NCBI RefSeq assembly: GCF_015714725.1
Contig: NZ_WBKM01000095.1
Location: 62,001-126,000 of the forward strand
Source of the DNA: Nostoc sp. WHI
GTDB lineage: Bacteria > Cyanobacteriota > Cyanobacteriia > Cyanobacteriales > Nostocaceae
Direction: 5' to 3'
DNA length: 64,000 bases
The notes under the pieces: model-generated
Told to the model about the DNA's origin: nothing
The model's database searches: none
Seen by the model: the letters and a program-made list of their open reading frames with translations, nothing else
Shown here: positions 44,532 through 52,278 of the stretch, piece by piece
Numbering within the stretch: the first letter of the stretch is position 1
How the letters are laid out: the number at the start of each line of letters is the position of its first letter
Translations under genes and position numbers: made by a program

Positions 44532-45089
44532 CTACCTTGTCCCATATGCCCTATCCCCTTGATACCAGTCATACCACTGCTTCGCGCTACGAAGTGCAAA
44601 CCAGAGCAGAAGTAAAGCTATTAATCCTCCTTGCCAGGGAGCATCAAAGGCAAAAAGTACTAGAGCAATACATAAGGTATCTTGAAGAAAGACTGCCCAC
44701 AACGGTAATCCGCGTAAGCGATAGAACCAACCAACTTGAACTAGCTGGAGTACCAAAGCTAACAAACCGCCAGTTAAGGCAATCAGCCAATTTGGTGTTG
44801 CTGTTGCCGTAGCTACTGCTAACCCCATAATTGCCCCCACGAGGGGAGACATTAATAACTGAACCAGTTGGAGCAATCTTTGCCCCCATAGCTTTTTGGA
44901 GGCTAATAATTCAAATAAAGACCAACAGCTGAGGCAGGCTAATAATATTGGTGGAGAAATATGAGATAAAATTGGAACTTGCGACCACAAGTTACCACCC
45001 TGCAACAATCCAATAATCAGCAGAGGTGTTCCTATTCTCATTCCTGCTGCCGCAGACGCAGAAAGTGTGGCTAAGATTTCAATCATCAA
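44532..45089 (-). CDS. DUF4126 membrane protein
   Basis: A 185-residue hydrophobic protein with five to six membrane segments. The N-terminal LATLSASAAAGMRIGTPLLIIGLL and LLQLVQLLMSPLVGAIMGLAVA fit DUF4126. Function unknown. Confidence 0.8.
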   Translation of the reverse strand: MMIEILATLSASAAAGMRIGTPLLIIGLLQGGNLWSQVPILSHISPPILLACLSCWSLFELLASKKLWGQRLLQLVQLLMSPLVGAIMGLAVATATATPNWLIALTGGLLALVLQLVQVGWFYRLRGLPLWAVFLQDTLCIALVLFAFDAPWQGGLIALLLLWFALRSAKQWYDWYQGDRAYGTR

Positions 45090-45246
45090 GGCACTCGAAG
45101 TACTAATACAGTATAGATAGATATTTGTTATTTATACTACCCAGAACTCACAAAAATTACAGCATTAAACTGACAATTTTCTGAAAATTTACGGATTTTT
45201 GGGTAACAAGTTAGTAGTAAGCGCTTCAGCGCTCACTACAAGCAAA

Positions 45247-46542
45247 CTAAATATCCAGCCGTTTGTAAACCTCTTCTAAATGCCGTAGATGTTGCTGGGG
45301 GTCGAAACAGACCTCTAGTTCGGCTGGGGATAACTTTTGGGTAACACGTGGGTCTTTGCTAATCAAGTTCTGGAAATTGCCTTCCGGCTTGTTCCAAGCG
45401 GCGTGAGCGCTTTCTTGAACGATCGCATAAGCCTCATCTCGGCTACTTCCCTTGTCTATCAAGGCAAGTAGCACTTTTTGGCTGAACACAACGCCGCCGT
45501 AGCAGTTGAGATTCCGTTCCATGTTCTCAGGATAGACCAACAGGTTTTTCACTAAGTCGGTTATTTCCAATAGCATAAAATGCGTCAAGGTGCAAGCATC
45601 TGGCAAAATTACCCGTTCTACAGAACTGTGGGAAATATCCCTTTCATGCCAGAGAGCAACGTTTTCCAAAGCTGCACCGGCATGACTTCTGACGAGTCGC
45701 GCTATTCCTGTCAGCCGTTCCGAACGGATGGGATTGCGCTTGTGTGGCATTGCCGAGGAGCCTTTTTGCCCTTTGGCAAAGAATTCTTCAACTTCCAGAA
45801 CGTCTGTTTTTTGCAGATTACGAATTTCCACAGCAAAACGTTCGATGGATGCCGCTACCAAAGCTAATTGTTGCACGTAGTCGGCGTGGCGATCGCGGGA
45901 AATAACTTGTGTTGAGGCCGTATCAGGTTTGAGTCCGAGTTTTTGGCAAGCGATCGCTTCTATACGCGGTTCAACATTAGCATAGGTTCCCACCGCACCA
46001 GAAATCTTACCCACGGCGATCGTTTGGCGAAGAATTCTTAAGCGTTCTTGATGTCGCAACACTTCTGCTAACCAGCCAGCTAGCTTAAAACCAAAAGTGA
46101 TCGGTTCAGCGTGAATACCATGCGATCGACCAATCATCACCGTATGACGATGTTCCTGTGCTTTTTGGCGAATTACCTCAATCAAATCTTCCAGACGTTG
46201 CAACAACACATCCAGACTGGCAACTAATTGCAGTGCTAAAGCCGTATCCAGTACATCAGAACTGGTTAAACCCAGGTGAATATAGCGTCCGGCATCACCA
46301 ACATATTCATTAACATTTGTCAAGAAAGCGATGACATCGTGGTGAACTACAGCCTCAATTTCCAGCACCCGTTTTGGGTCAAAATCTGCCTTGTCCTTAA
46401 TTTCCTCAACCGCCTGAGACGGAATGTAACCCAATTCAGCCTGAGCCTCACAAACAGCAATTTCTACTTGCAGCCAAGTTTTTAGCTTATGGGCTTCACT
46501 CCACAAAGTAGCCATTTCGGGCAGAGTATAACGCTCAATCAC
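45247..46542 (-). CDS. purB: Adenylosuccinate lyase
   Basis: A 431-residue fumarase/aspartase-superfamily enzyme acting twice in purine synthesis (SAICAR cleavage and adenylosuccinate cleavage). GLTSSDVLDTALALQ, MIGRSHGIHAEPITFGFK (His of the active site) and the signature GSSAMPHKRNP are all present. Complete and isolated. Confidence 0.97.
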   Translation of the reverse strand: MIERYTLPEMATLWSEAHKLKTWLQVEIAVCEAQAELGYIPSQAVEEIKDKADFDPKRVLEIEAVVHHDVIAFLTNVNEYVGDAGRYIHLGLTSSDVLDTALALQLVASLDVLLQRLEDLIEVIRQKAQEHRHTVMIGRSHGIHAEPITFGFKLAGWLAEVLRHQERLRILRQTIAVGKISGAVGTYANVEPRIEAIACQKLGLKPDTASTQVISRDRHADYVQQLALVAASIERFAVEIRNLQKTDVLEVEEFFAKGQKGSSAMPHKRNPIRSERLTGIARLVRSHAGAALENVALWHERDISHSSVERVILPDACTLTHFMLLEITDLVKNLLVYPENMERNLNCYGGVVFSQKVLLALIDKGSSRDEAYAIVQESAHAAWNKPEGNFQNLISKDPRVTQKLSPAELEVCFDPQQHLRHLEEVYKRLDI

Positions 46543-46582
46543 AGTCCGGCACAGAATACAACCGTCATATTTTACAATTTAA

Positions 46583-47173
46583 TTAGGGTAGATCGCTTTT
46601 TAACTCTACTTTTTGCTCAGGGACGCAATTAGTTTTCGAGTCCGAGGTGATGATACTAATGCGACCATCAGCCTCCATGTATGCAAACTTCACATCTGCT
46701 AAAAATTCCACACCTTGCTGACGTAACTTACTCATCAACTCGTCGTCTGTAATTAACTCTCGTTGCAGATGACGCTGAATCATTCGACCATTTTTTACCA
46801 GTAGCAGAGGTGGCTGATTTAGGAAACGTTGGAACTGGGGTATTTTATAACCTAACCAGTTCAGCAAGTAGCTCCAAAAAATCACAGTTCCTACCAGGAT
46901 AGCGCCTTCAGTAATTGATGTATAGTTACTCGCCATAGCGTTTTGAGCAGCTTCAGCAAATAATACAACTACGAGTAAATCAGTAATTCCTAGAGTTCCT
47001 AGTTGTCGGCTAGGAAGTACGCGTAGTACTGAAAATAGTGCCAAATAGACCAATGACCCGCGAATAATCAACTCAAAGATACTGATACTAGGAATAAAGA
47101 TTGCCTGCCAATCGATAAAAAACCATTTATTCATCAACATTAAGTTTCTGTCTTTATAGTATTTAAATCTCAT
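46583..47173 (-). CDS. DUF421 (YetF-like) membrane protein
   Basis: A 196-residue frame; the real start is probably one of the Met residues 12-14 (MLMNKWFFIDW). Three membrane segments are followed by the DUF421 core GTLGITDLLVVVLFAEAAQNAMA and LLLVKNGRMIQRHLQRELITDDELMSKLRQQGV. Function unknown. Confidence 0.85.
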   Translation of the reverse strand: MRFKYYKDRNLMLMNKWFFIDWQAIFIPSISIFELIIRGSLVYLALFSVLRVLPSRQLGTLGITDLLVVVLFAEAAQNAMASNYTSITEGAILVGTVIFWSYLLNWLGYKIPQFQRFLNQPPLLLVKNGRMIQRHLQRELITDDELMSKLRQQGVEFLADVKFAYMEADGRISIITSDSKTNCVPEQKVELKSDLP

Positions 47174-47404
47174 TCATAATACGGGAAATTATCTACATAG
47201 GCTAGAACTTTCTTTTTGAACAAGCTATAGGTTTTACTCACTTTTTAATGAAAATACTTAGGATGATAAAAGTATTTCGTCCGTGATTCGAGTGATTTAA
47301 AAGCAAGGTAAGAAAACCTTGCCTTGGATATGGGCTTATTTCCTACATCAATTTAGCTATAAGCTAACTACAGCCAAGGAAAATAACGTGTATCCTTTGA
47401 GTAA

Positions 47405-48439
47405 TTAAAAGTACTGCCTTTTTCTTCTAGATTTCAAGCGCTTAGGTTGCCTAAAAGACCGCATGAGGCGATTCATTAAGTTAGAAAATAACTGTTTATT
47501 ATTTTTATTTTGCTTTTTTTCAGTAGTACCATTGCTCTTCATCTCATCAGGAGTAGAAGTTTTATCATTGAGAGGCATGGCATTTTTATTTGGGGTTATG
47601 CCACTTCCATGTCTTCTAGCATAAACCTGGGTAAATTCAGCACCGAAAAAAAGAATCTGGGCGGCGTAGTTAACCCAAGCTAAGATTACCACCAGTGAAC
47701 CAGCTGCACCATAAGCTGAACCAAAACTGCCATTACCTAAATACTGTCCTAACAAAAACCTGCCGATGGAAAACAAAAAAGAGGTGAGAATAGCTCCAAC
47801 TAAAACATCACTCCAAGCAATTTTGACATCTGGCAGAACTTTAAAAATTAGTCCAAACAGTAATGTAGTAATGGCAAAAGAGACGATGAAGCTGATAATT
47901 TGCCAGAGAAAATCGACACCTGGGAGTAAACTACTAAAGTATGTTACTAATGCTGATAACGCTGTACTAATTACTAGAGAAACTAAAAGTAAAAAGCCAA
48001 TACCTATGACCATCGCAAAGGACAAAAAGCGTAGGCGAATCATGTTGGTAACACCGCGTCCGGGTTTCGGTTTCACTTCCCAAATCGTGTTTAGGGCATC
48101 TTGTAACTCGGTAAATAAACCAGTAGCACCTAACAACAAGACTACAACGCTAATGATCGAGGCGATCGCACCTGTTTGTGGTTTGTTAGCATTTGTGATC
48201 GCCGTTTGGATAAATTGTGCGCCATCTTTGCCGACTAAACCTTGAATTTGTCCAACGATTTGACCCCTTGCCGCCTCTTCTCCAAATACTGCGCCTGCGA
48301 TCGCAATTACAATAATTAGTAACGGTGCGATCGAAAAAATCGTGTAATAAGCTAACGCCGCCGCTAACCGTGAGGCTTTATCCTCACTCCATTCCTTAAA
48401 GGTTTCTTGGAATAGCTGCCCAATTGCCTGCAAATTCAT
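47405..48439 (-). CDS. YihY/BrkB family membrane protein
   Basis: A 344-residue membrane protein with about six transmembrane helices. KASRLAAALAYYTIFSIAPLLIIVIAIAG and the C-terminal YGAAGSLVVILAWVNYAAQILFFGAEFTQVYARR are the YihY/UPF0761 hallmarks. The last 70 residues are basic and disordered. Function uncertain. Confidence 0.9.
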   Translation of the reverse strand: MNLQAIGQLFQETFKEWSEDKASRLAAALAYYTIFSIAPLLIIVIAIAGAVFGEEAARGQIVGQIQGLVGKDGAQFIQTAITNANKPQTGAIASIISVVVLLLGATGLFTELQDALNTIWEVKPKPGRGVTNMIRLRFLSFAMVIGIGFLLLVSLVISTALSALVTYFSSLLPGVDFLWQIISFIVSFAITTLLFGLIFKVLPDVKIAWSDVLVGAILTSFLFSIGRFLLGQYLGNGSFGSAYGAAGSLVVILAWVNYAAQILFFGAEFTQVYARRHGSGITPNKNAMPLNDKTSTPDEMKSNGTTEKKQNKNNKQLFSNLMNRLMRSFRQPKRLKSRRKRQYF

Positions 48440-48570
48440 TGCGTCAGTCTCCTTTTAGGGGATGTTGCTTTGTCCCTGATATATTGGATACTGATTTGCT
48501 TAGGATCGTCATCTTCCCAAGGGAGTTTCTGAAGCGTCCTTGAGGAGGAATTTAGAACTTTATGATCACA

Positions 48571-48719
48571 GTACTAGCGTGGCAAGGCTAAAATGTTGCA
48601 AAAAAATTGTAGGTTGGGTGGAGGCTTTGCGTAACCCAACATCCTGATATGTGTTGGGTTGCGCTCCGCTCCACCCAACCTACATCTAACGCACTATTTT
48701 AGCTGTGCCACGCCAGTAC
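48571..48719. mobile_element. MITE, 149 bp, with a long internal hairpin
   Basis: Terminal inverted repeats of about 24 bases, GTACTAGCGTGGCAAGG at the left and its near-complement ending cacgccagtac at the right. Inside, 48609-48683 is an almost complete palindrome: GTAGGTTGGGTGGAG pairs with CTCCACCCAACCTAC. It has no coding capacity and lies in the 400-base gap between the YihY and carotenoid oxygenase genes. Confidence 0.8.
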
Positions 48720-48840
48720 AATGCGTTTGATTAAGCTAGAGTCTCTGTTGAGGAGTTTCTGGAAAATCTTTAGCTGTTACCACACCAAAAACTATCATTA
48801 GAAAAATTAAAGCTGTAGCTACTACGCTTAAAGTACCTTT

Positions 48841-50277
48841 ATGCATACCATTGATAAAAAGTCAACAAAAAAAGCCTGGGCAAGTGCGATCGCCCAACCA
48901 GCAAAAGAATTTCCCGTTACGCAATTGCCAATTCTCTCTGGCAAAATTCCAGATGGTTTACGTGGCACACTTTACCGCAATGGTGTCGCACGGCTAGAAC
49001 GCGGTGGCATTCACATGGGACACTGGTTTGATGGAGATGGGGCAATTCTGGCTGTAAATTTTACCCAAGGTATCGCCACCGGGGTTTATCGCTACGTGCA
49101 AACCTCTGGCTATCAAGAAGAAGCCGCAGCAGGTAAACTACTCTACGGTAATTATGGCATGACTGCACCGGGGCCAATTTGGAATCAATGGCAAAAGCCC
49201 ATCAAGAATGTTGCCAACACCTCGGTGCTAGCACTTCCAGATAAACTTTTGGCGCTGTGGGAAGCTGGTAAACCCCACGCCCTCAATTTACAAACTTTAG
49301 AAACATCGGGCGAAGATGATTTAGGAGGGTTAAGCAAAGGATTAAACTATTCCGCACATTATAAGCGTGACAAGCAAACAGGGGAGATTTTTAACTTTGG
49401 TATCAGTTCTGGATTAAATGCAACGCTTAATATTTACAAAAGCGATTCCACTGGCAAAATTATCCAACAAGCCGCATACAAACTAGATGGTGTACCATTG
49501 GTGCATGATTTTATTTTAGCAGGACAGTATATTGTATTTTTCATTCCGCCAGTGCGGTTGAATATCTTACCCCTGCTAATAGGGACAAACAACTATAGTG
49601 ATTCGGTAGAGTGGCAACCTAGATTAGGAACTCAGATTTTAGTTATTGATAGGGTTTCCCTATGTGTAGTCAGTCGTGGAGAAACCGAACCTTGGTATCA
49701 ATGGCATTTTGCTAACGGTTATGTAGATGCTAGTGGCTCAGTAATTGTAGATATCGCCCGTTATGAAGATTTTCAAACTAACCAATATCTCAAGGAAGTA
49801 GCTACAGGTGAGACTCACACCCCAGCTAAAAGTACATTAACGCGAGTTCATCTGCATCCTCAAACGAGCAAAGTTACGTCAATTCAGCAACTATTAAACC
49901 GACATTGTGAATTTCCAACTGTACCACAGCAAAACGTCGGGCAAGCTTCTCGGTACACATATATGTCAACACTCCAGACAGGAAAAGATATTAGCCAAGA
50001 ATTATTAAATGTGATCGCCCGTTTTGATCACAAAACCGAAACCCTCACCGAAGCAGACTTAGGAGAAAATCGCTATCCTTCCGAACCTATCCACGCCCAA
50101 GACATCCAAAACCCTGAGCAAAGTTGGTTGCTAACCGTTGTCTATGATGCTAATTCTCATAGTAGCGAAGTTTGGGTATTTGATAGCGATCGCCTAGATA
50201 CAAAACCCGTTTGCAAACTCGGATTACCCAGCGTCATTCCCCACAGCTTTCACGGCACCTGGAACCCAGCATCATAA
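48841..50277 (+). CDS. Carotenoid oxygenase family protein
   Basis: A 478-residue member of the RPE65/carotenoid cleavage family. GLRGTLYRNGVARLERGG and HWFDGDGAILAV mark the N-terminal blade; iron-binding His candidates are in YSAHYKRDK, LVHDFILAG, the region around WHFANGY, and HSFHGTW near the C-terminus. It should cleave a carotenoid or apocarotenoid double bond with Fe(II) and O2. The substrate is not deducible. Confidence 0.9.
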   Translation: MHTIDKKSTKKAWASAIAQPAKEFPVTQLPILSGKIPDGLRGTLYRNGVARLERGGIHMGHWFDGDGAILAVNFTQGIATGVYRYVQTSGYQEEAAAGKLLYGNYGMTAPGPIWNQWQKPIKNVANTSVLALPDKLLALWEAGKPHALNLQTLETSGEDDLGGLSKGLNYSAHYKRDKQTGEIFNFGISSGLNATLNIYKSDSTGKIIQQAAYKLDGVPLVHDFILAGQYIVFFIPPVRLNILPLLIGTNNYSDSVEWQPRLGTQILVIDRVSLCVVSRGETEPWYQWHFANGYVDASGSVIVDIARYEDFQTNQYLKEVATGETHTPAKSTLTRVHLHPQTSKVTSIQQLLNRHCEFPTVPQQNVGQASRYTYMSTLQTGKDISQELLNVIARFDHKTETLTEADLGENRYPSEPIHAQDIQNPEQSWLLTVVYDANSHSSEVWVFDSDRLDTKPVCKLGLPSVIPHSFHGTWNPAS

Positions 50278-50334
50278 CCCCTCCGCGTTCCTCTGCGGTT
50301 CCCTCAGCGTCCCTTTGCGTTAAAAACAAAGCTT

Positions 50335-50913
50335 ATGCAACAAGAACAACCCCACTATTCCCTCACCGAATACCTAGAACTAGAAGTCATTTCCGAGTAT
50401 CGCAATGAATATATAGATGGTCAAGTTATACCCATGACAGGTGGAACACCAAATCACAATCAAATAGCTGGTAATTTTTATGCAGCCCTCAATTTTGCTT
50501 TGAAGCAACAACCTTATCGAGCATTCGTCACTGATCAACGTCTATGGATTCCCAAAAAGAAAATTCATACATATCCTGATGTCATGGTTGTTGCCGGTTC
50601 ATTAGAATTTTCTGAGGGACGTAAAGATACAATTACTAATCCCTTGATTATTGCTGAAGTGCTATCTAAATCTACCAGAAACTATGACATAGATGAAAAA
50701 TTTGCGGCTTATCGCACCATACCCAGTTTTCAAGAATATGTTCTGATTGATCAGTACAAAAATCATGTAGAACAATATTCTAAAACCGACGAAAAAAAAT
50801 GGATTTTTTCCGAGTATGAAGATAAGGATAATATTTTAATTCTCTCCTCTATTCAATTTCAAATCTCTCTATCAGATATTTACGATAAAGTGGAATTTGA
50901 GACTCAAGAATAA
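50335..50913 (+). CDS. Uma2 family (DUF820) endonuclease-like protein
   Basis: A 192-residue PD-(D/E)xK-fold protein: YSLTEYLELEVISEYRNEYIDGQVIPMTGGTPNHNQIAGNF is the family opening, YPDVMVV the Asp and IIAEVLSKST the ExxS/K active-site strand. Uma2 proteins are abundant and variable in cyanobacteria; function unknown. Confidence 0.88.
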   Translation: MQQEQPHYSLTEYLELEVISEYRNEYIDGQVIPMTGGTPNHNQIAGNFYAALNFALKQQPYRAFVTDQRLWIPKKKIHTYPDVMVVAGSLEFSEGRKDTITNPLIIAEVLSKSTRNYDIDEKFAAYRTIPSFQEYVLIDQYKNHVEQYSKTDEKKWIFSEYEDKDNILILSSIQFQISLSDIYDKVEFETQE

Positions 50914-51035
50914 TCTCACTTTCAACTTAAATGCCCATTAGCTGATCTCAACCAAAAACCGTCTCTGTGGTTTCACTAATGCCAATCCGCCGACTCATCT
51001 GCTAGAGATTTGAAAGGTTTACTCTTATATAAGAA

Positions 51036-51303
51036 ATGCTTGCTAGAGTCTGGAGTGCTTCAATTGTGGGCATCGATGCCGTTAAAGTAGGCGTAGAAGT
51101 GGATGTGTCAGGAGGATTACCGGGAATTGTGATCTTGGGACTGCCAGATTCAGCGATTCAAGAATCAAGAGAAAGAGTCAAGGCAACTTTGAAAAATGCA
51201 GGTTTTGCCTTTCCCATGCGGAAGATTGTGATCAATTTAACTCCCGCAGATTTACGCAAAGAAGGCCCCTGTTTCGATTTGCCTATTAGTGTGGGAATTT
51301 TGG
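51036..51303 (+). pseudogene. comM: comM (Mg-chelatase-like ATPase), 5' fragment cut by the transposon
   Basis: The first 89 codons of a ComM/YifB protein: MLARVWSASIVGIDAVKVGVEVDVSGGLPGIVILGLPDSAIQESRERVKATLKNAGFAFPMRK..., then LRKEGPCFDLPISVGIL. After GIL the frame passes into foreign DNA at about 51304 and stops at 51353. ComM is normally about 500 residues, with AAA+ ATPase motifs that are missing here; ComM drives branch migration during natural transformation in other bacteria. The remainder of the gene should lie past the far end of the transposon, outside the window. Confidence 0.92.
51216..51254 (+). other. Protospacer in comM matched by the element's own CRISPR spacer, with ATG PAM
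   Basis: PAM ATG at 51216-51218, protospacer 51219-51253 (51254 also matches if the spacer is 36 nt). It corresponds to the crRNA-sense spacer at 57235 down to 57201. Hand alignment gives 29 of 35 identities; mismatches are at spacer positions 3, 6, 15, 21, 27 and 30, each the third base of a comM codon. The encoded stretch is RKIVINLTPADL. The PAM-distal end is 50 bases from the transposon end at 51304. Confidence 0.9.
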
Positions 51304-51310
51304 TGTGGAG

Positions 51311-51390
51311 GAATAATTCGGTTAAACAATTAATAATTCGGTTAAACAATTAATAATTCGGCTAAACAATTAATAATTCGGTTAAACAAT
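51311..51390 (+). repeat. Four tandem 20-bp repeats, putative TnsB-binding sites
   Basis: Four abutting copies of a 20-base unit (taataattcggttaaacaat). Units 2 and 4 are identical; unit 1 differs at its first base (g for t) and unit 3 has gctaaac for gttaaac. They begin 7 bases inside the transposon end. Tn7's right end likewise has four clustered TnsB sites of about 22 bp. No copies were seen to the right as far as 64000. Confidence 0.82.
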
Positions 51391-51424
51391 AACCCTTTAC
51401 AGAGTACGCTTGTATTAAGAAGAT

Positions 51425-52273
51425 ATGCGATCACTCTCAGGGGTTATTTTTATGGTTAGAGGCAGAGGAGAATGGACACAAGCCAAATTTGAGCGCTATA
51501 GAAAAGAAGGTCGTGGGCGGGGGAGCGGTAAAGACTATAAGCCCTGGATTACAATCCAAGATTTTCCCTCGAAAGGTCGGTCGTCTAGGACTCCTGGTTG
51601 GAAAACCAACCGAGTACATCATTTGTTGTCAGACCACGAAAAACGATTATTTTATTTATTCGAGTGGTCAGATGTCGTCACAGATATAAGAGAGCAATTT
51701 CCTCTAGACGACCTTGACCTAGCAATGAGTATTGCTACAGATATGGGTATAAAGTATCCTGTAGATGATAAAACTGCTACTCCTCATATCTTAACAACTG
51801 ACTTCATGCTTACAGTGAACCAAAATGGAAAGCAGGTTCAGATTGCTCGAACAGTTAAGCCATCAACGGAGCTAGACAAAGAGAGAGTAGCTCAAAAATT
51901 TGAGTTAGAAAGATGGTATTACTTAACAAAAGGTATAGACTGGGCAATTGTTACAGAAAATGATATTTCAAGGTTGTTCGCAGAGAATGTTGAATGGATT
52001 CATTCTGCCTATAGATTAGAAGCAAATTCTGAGATGGATCTAGATCAATTACTTGAACTAGCAAATCTTTTAAAATCTAAGCTTCAGGAAAATGATAATA
52101 CTATCAATACAATAACTGCTGCTTTAGATAAAGAAATGAATATAGAGTCTGGTACATCACTTTATCTTTTTAAGCATTTGATTGCCACCAAAAAAATCAT
52201 TATAGATATGGTCGAGGCTAAAATATCTGACTGTCCCTCCAGCAAAGTTATCATAGAAATACTTGGTGAATAA
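51425..52273 (+). CDS. tnsA: TnsA endonuclease of Tn7-like transposon
   Basis: A 282-residue TnsA, which nicks the 5' ends of the transposon so that it moves by cut-and-paste. LLSDHEKRLFYLFEWSDVVTDIREQFPL contains the catalytic Glu (E72); HILTTDFMLTV supplies Asp126; ARTVKPSTE supplies Lys145. The C-terminal third is the helical TnsA C domain. An ATG at 51452 (MVRGRGEW) is an alternative start. It is separate from tnsB, not fused. First gene of the tnsABC-tniQ run, 35 bases after the last end repeat; stop 5 bases before tnsB. Confidence 0.9.
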   Translation: MRSLSGVIFMVRGRGEWTQAKFERYRKEGRGRGSGKDYKPWITIQDFPSKGRSSRTPGWKTNRVHHLLSDHEKRLFYLFEWSDVVTDIREQFPLDDLDLAMSIATDMGIKYPVDDKTATPHILTTDFMLTVNQNGKQVQIARTVKPSTELDKERVAQKFELERWYYLTKGIDWAIVTENDISRLFAENVEWIHSAYRLEANSEMDLDQLLELANLLKSKLQENDNTINTITAALDKEMNIESGTSLYLFKHLIATKKIIIDMVEAKISDCPSSKVIIEILGE

Positions 52274-52278
52274 ATAAA

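Noticed and set aside
47766-48245. 159-residue plus-strand frame
   Set aside because: Antisense shadow of the YihY/BrkB gene.
51304-51353. Last 16 residues of the comM frame (VWRNNSVKQLIIRLNN) as real protein
   Set aside because: They are encoded by the transposon end and its 20-bp repeats and do not resemble ComM.
51311-51390. End repeats as ordinary Nostoc short tandem repeats
   Set aside because: Nostoc repeats of that type are usually heptamers; these are 20-bp units placed exactly at the comM break, with TGT in front.
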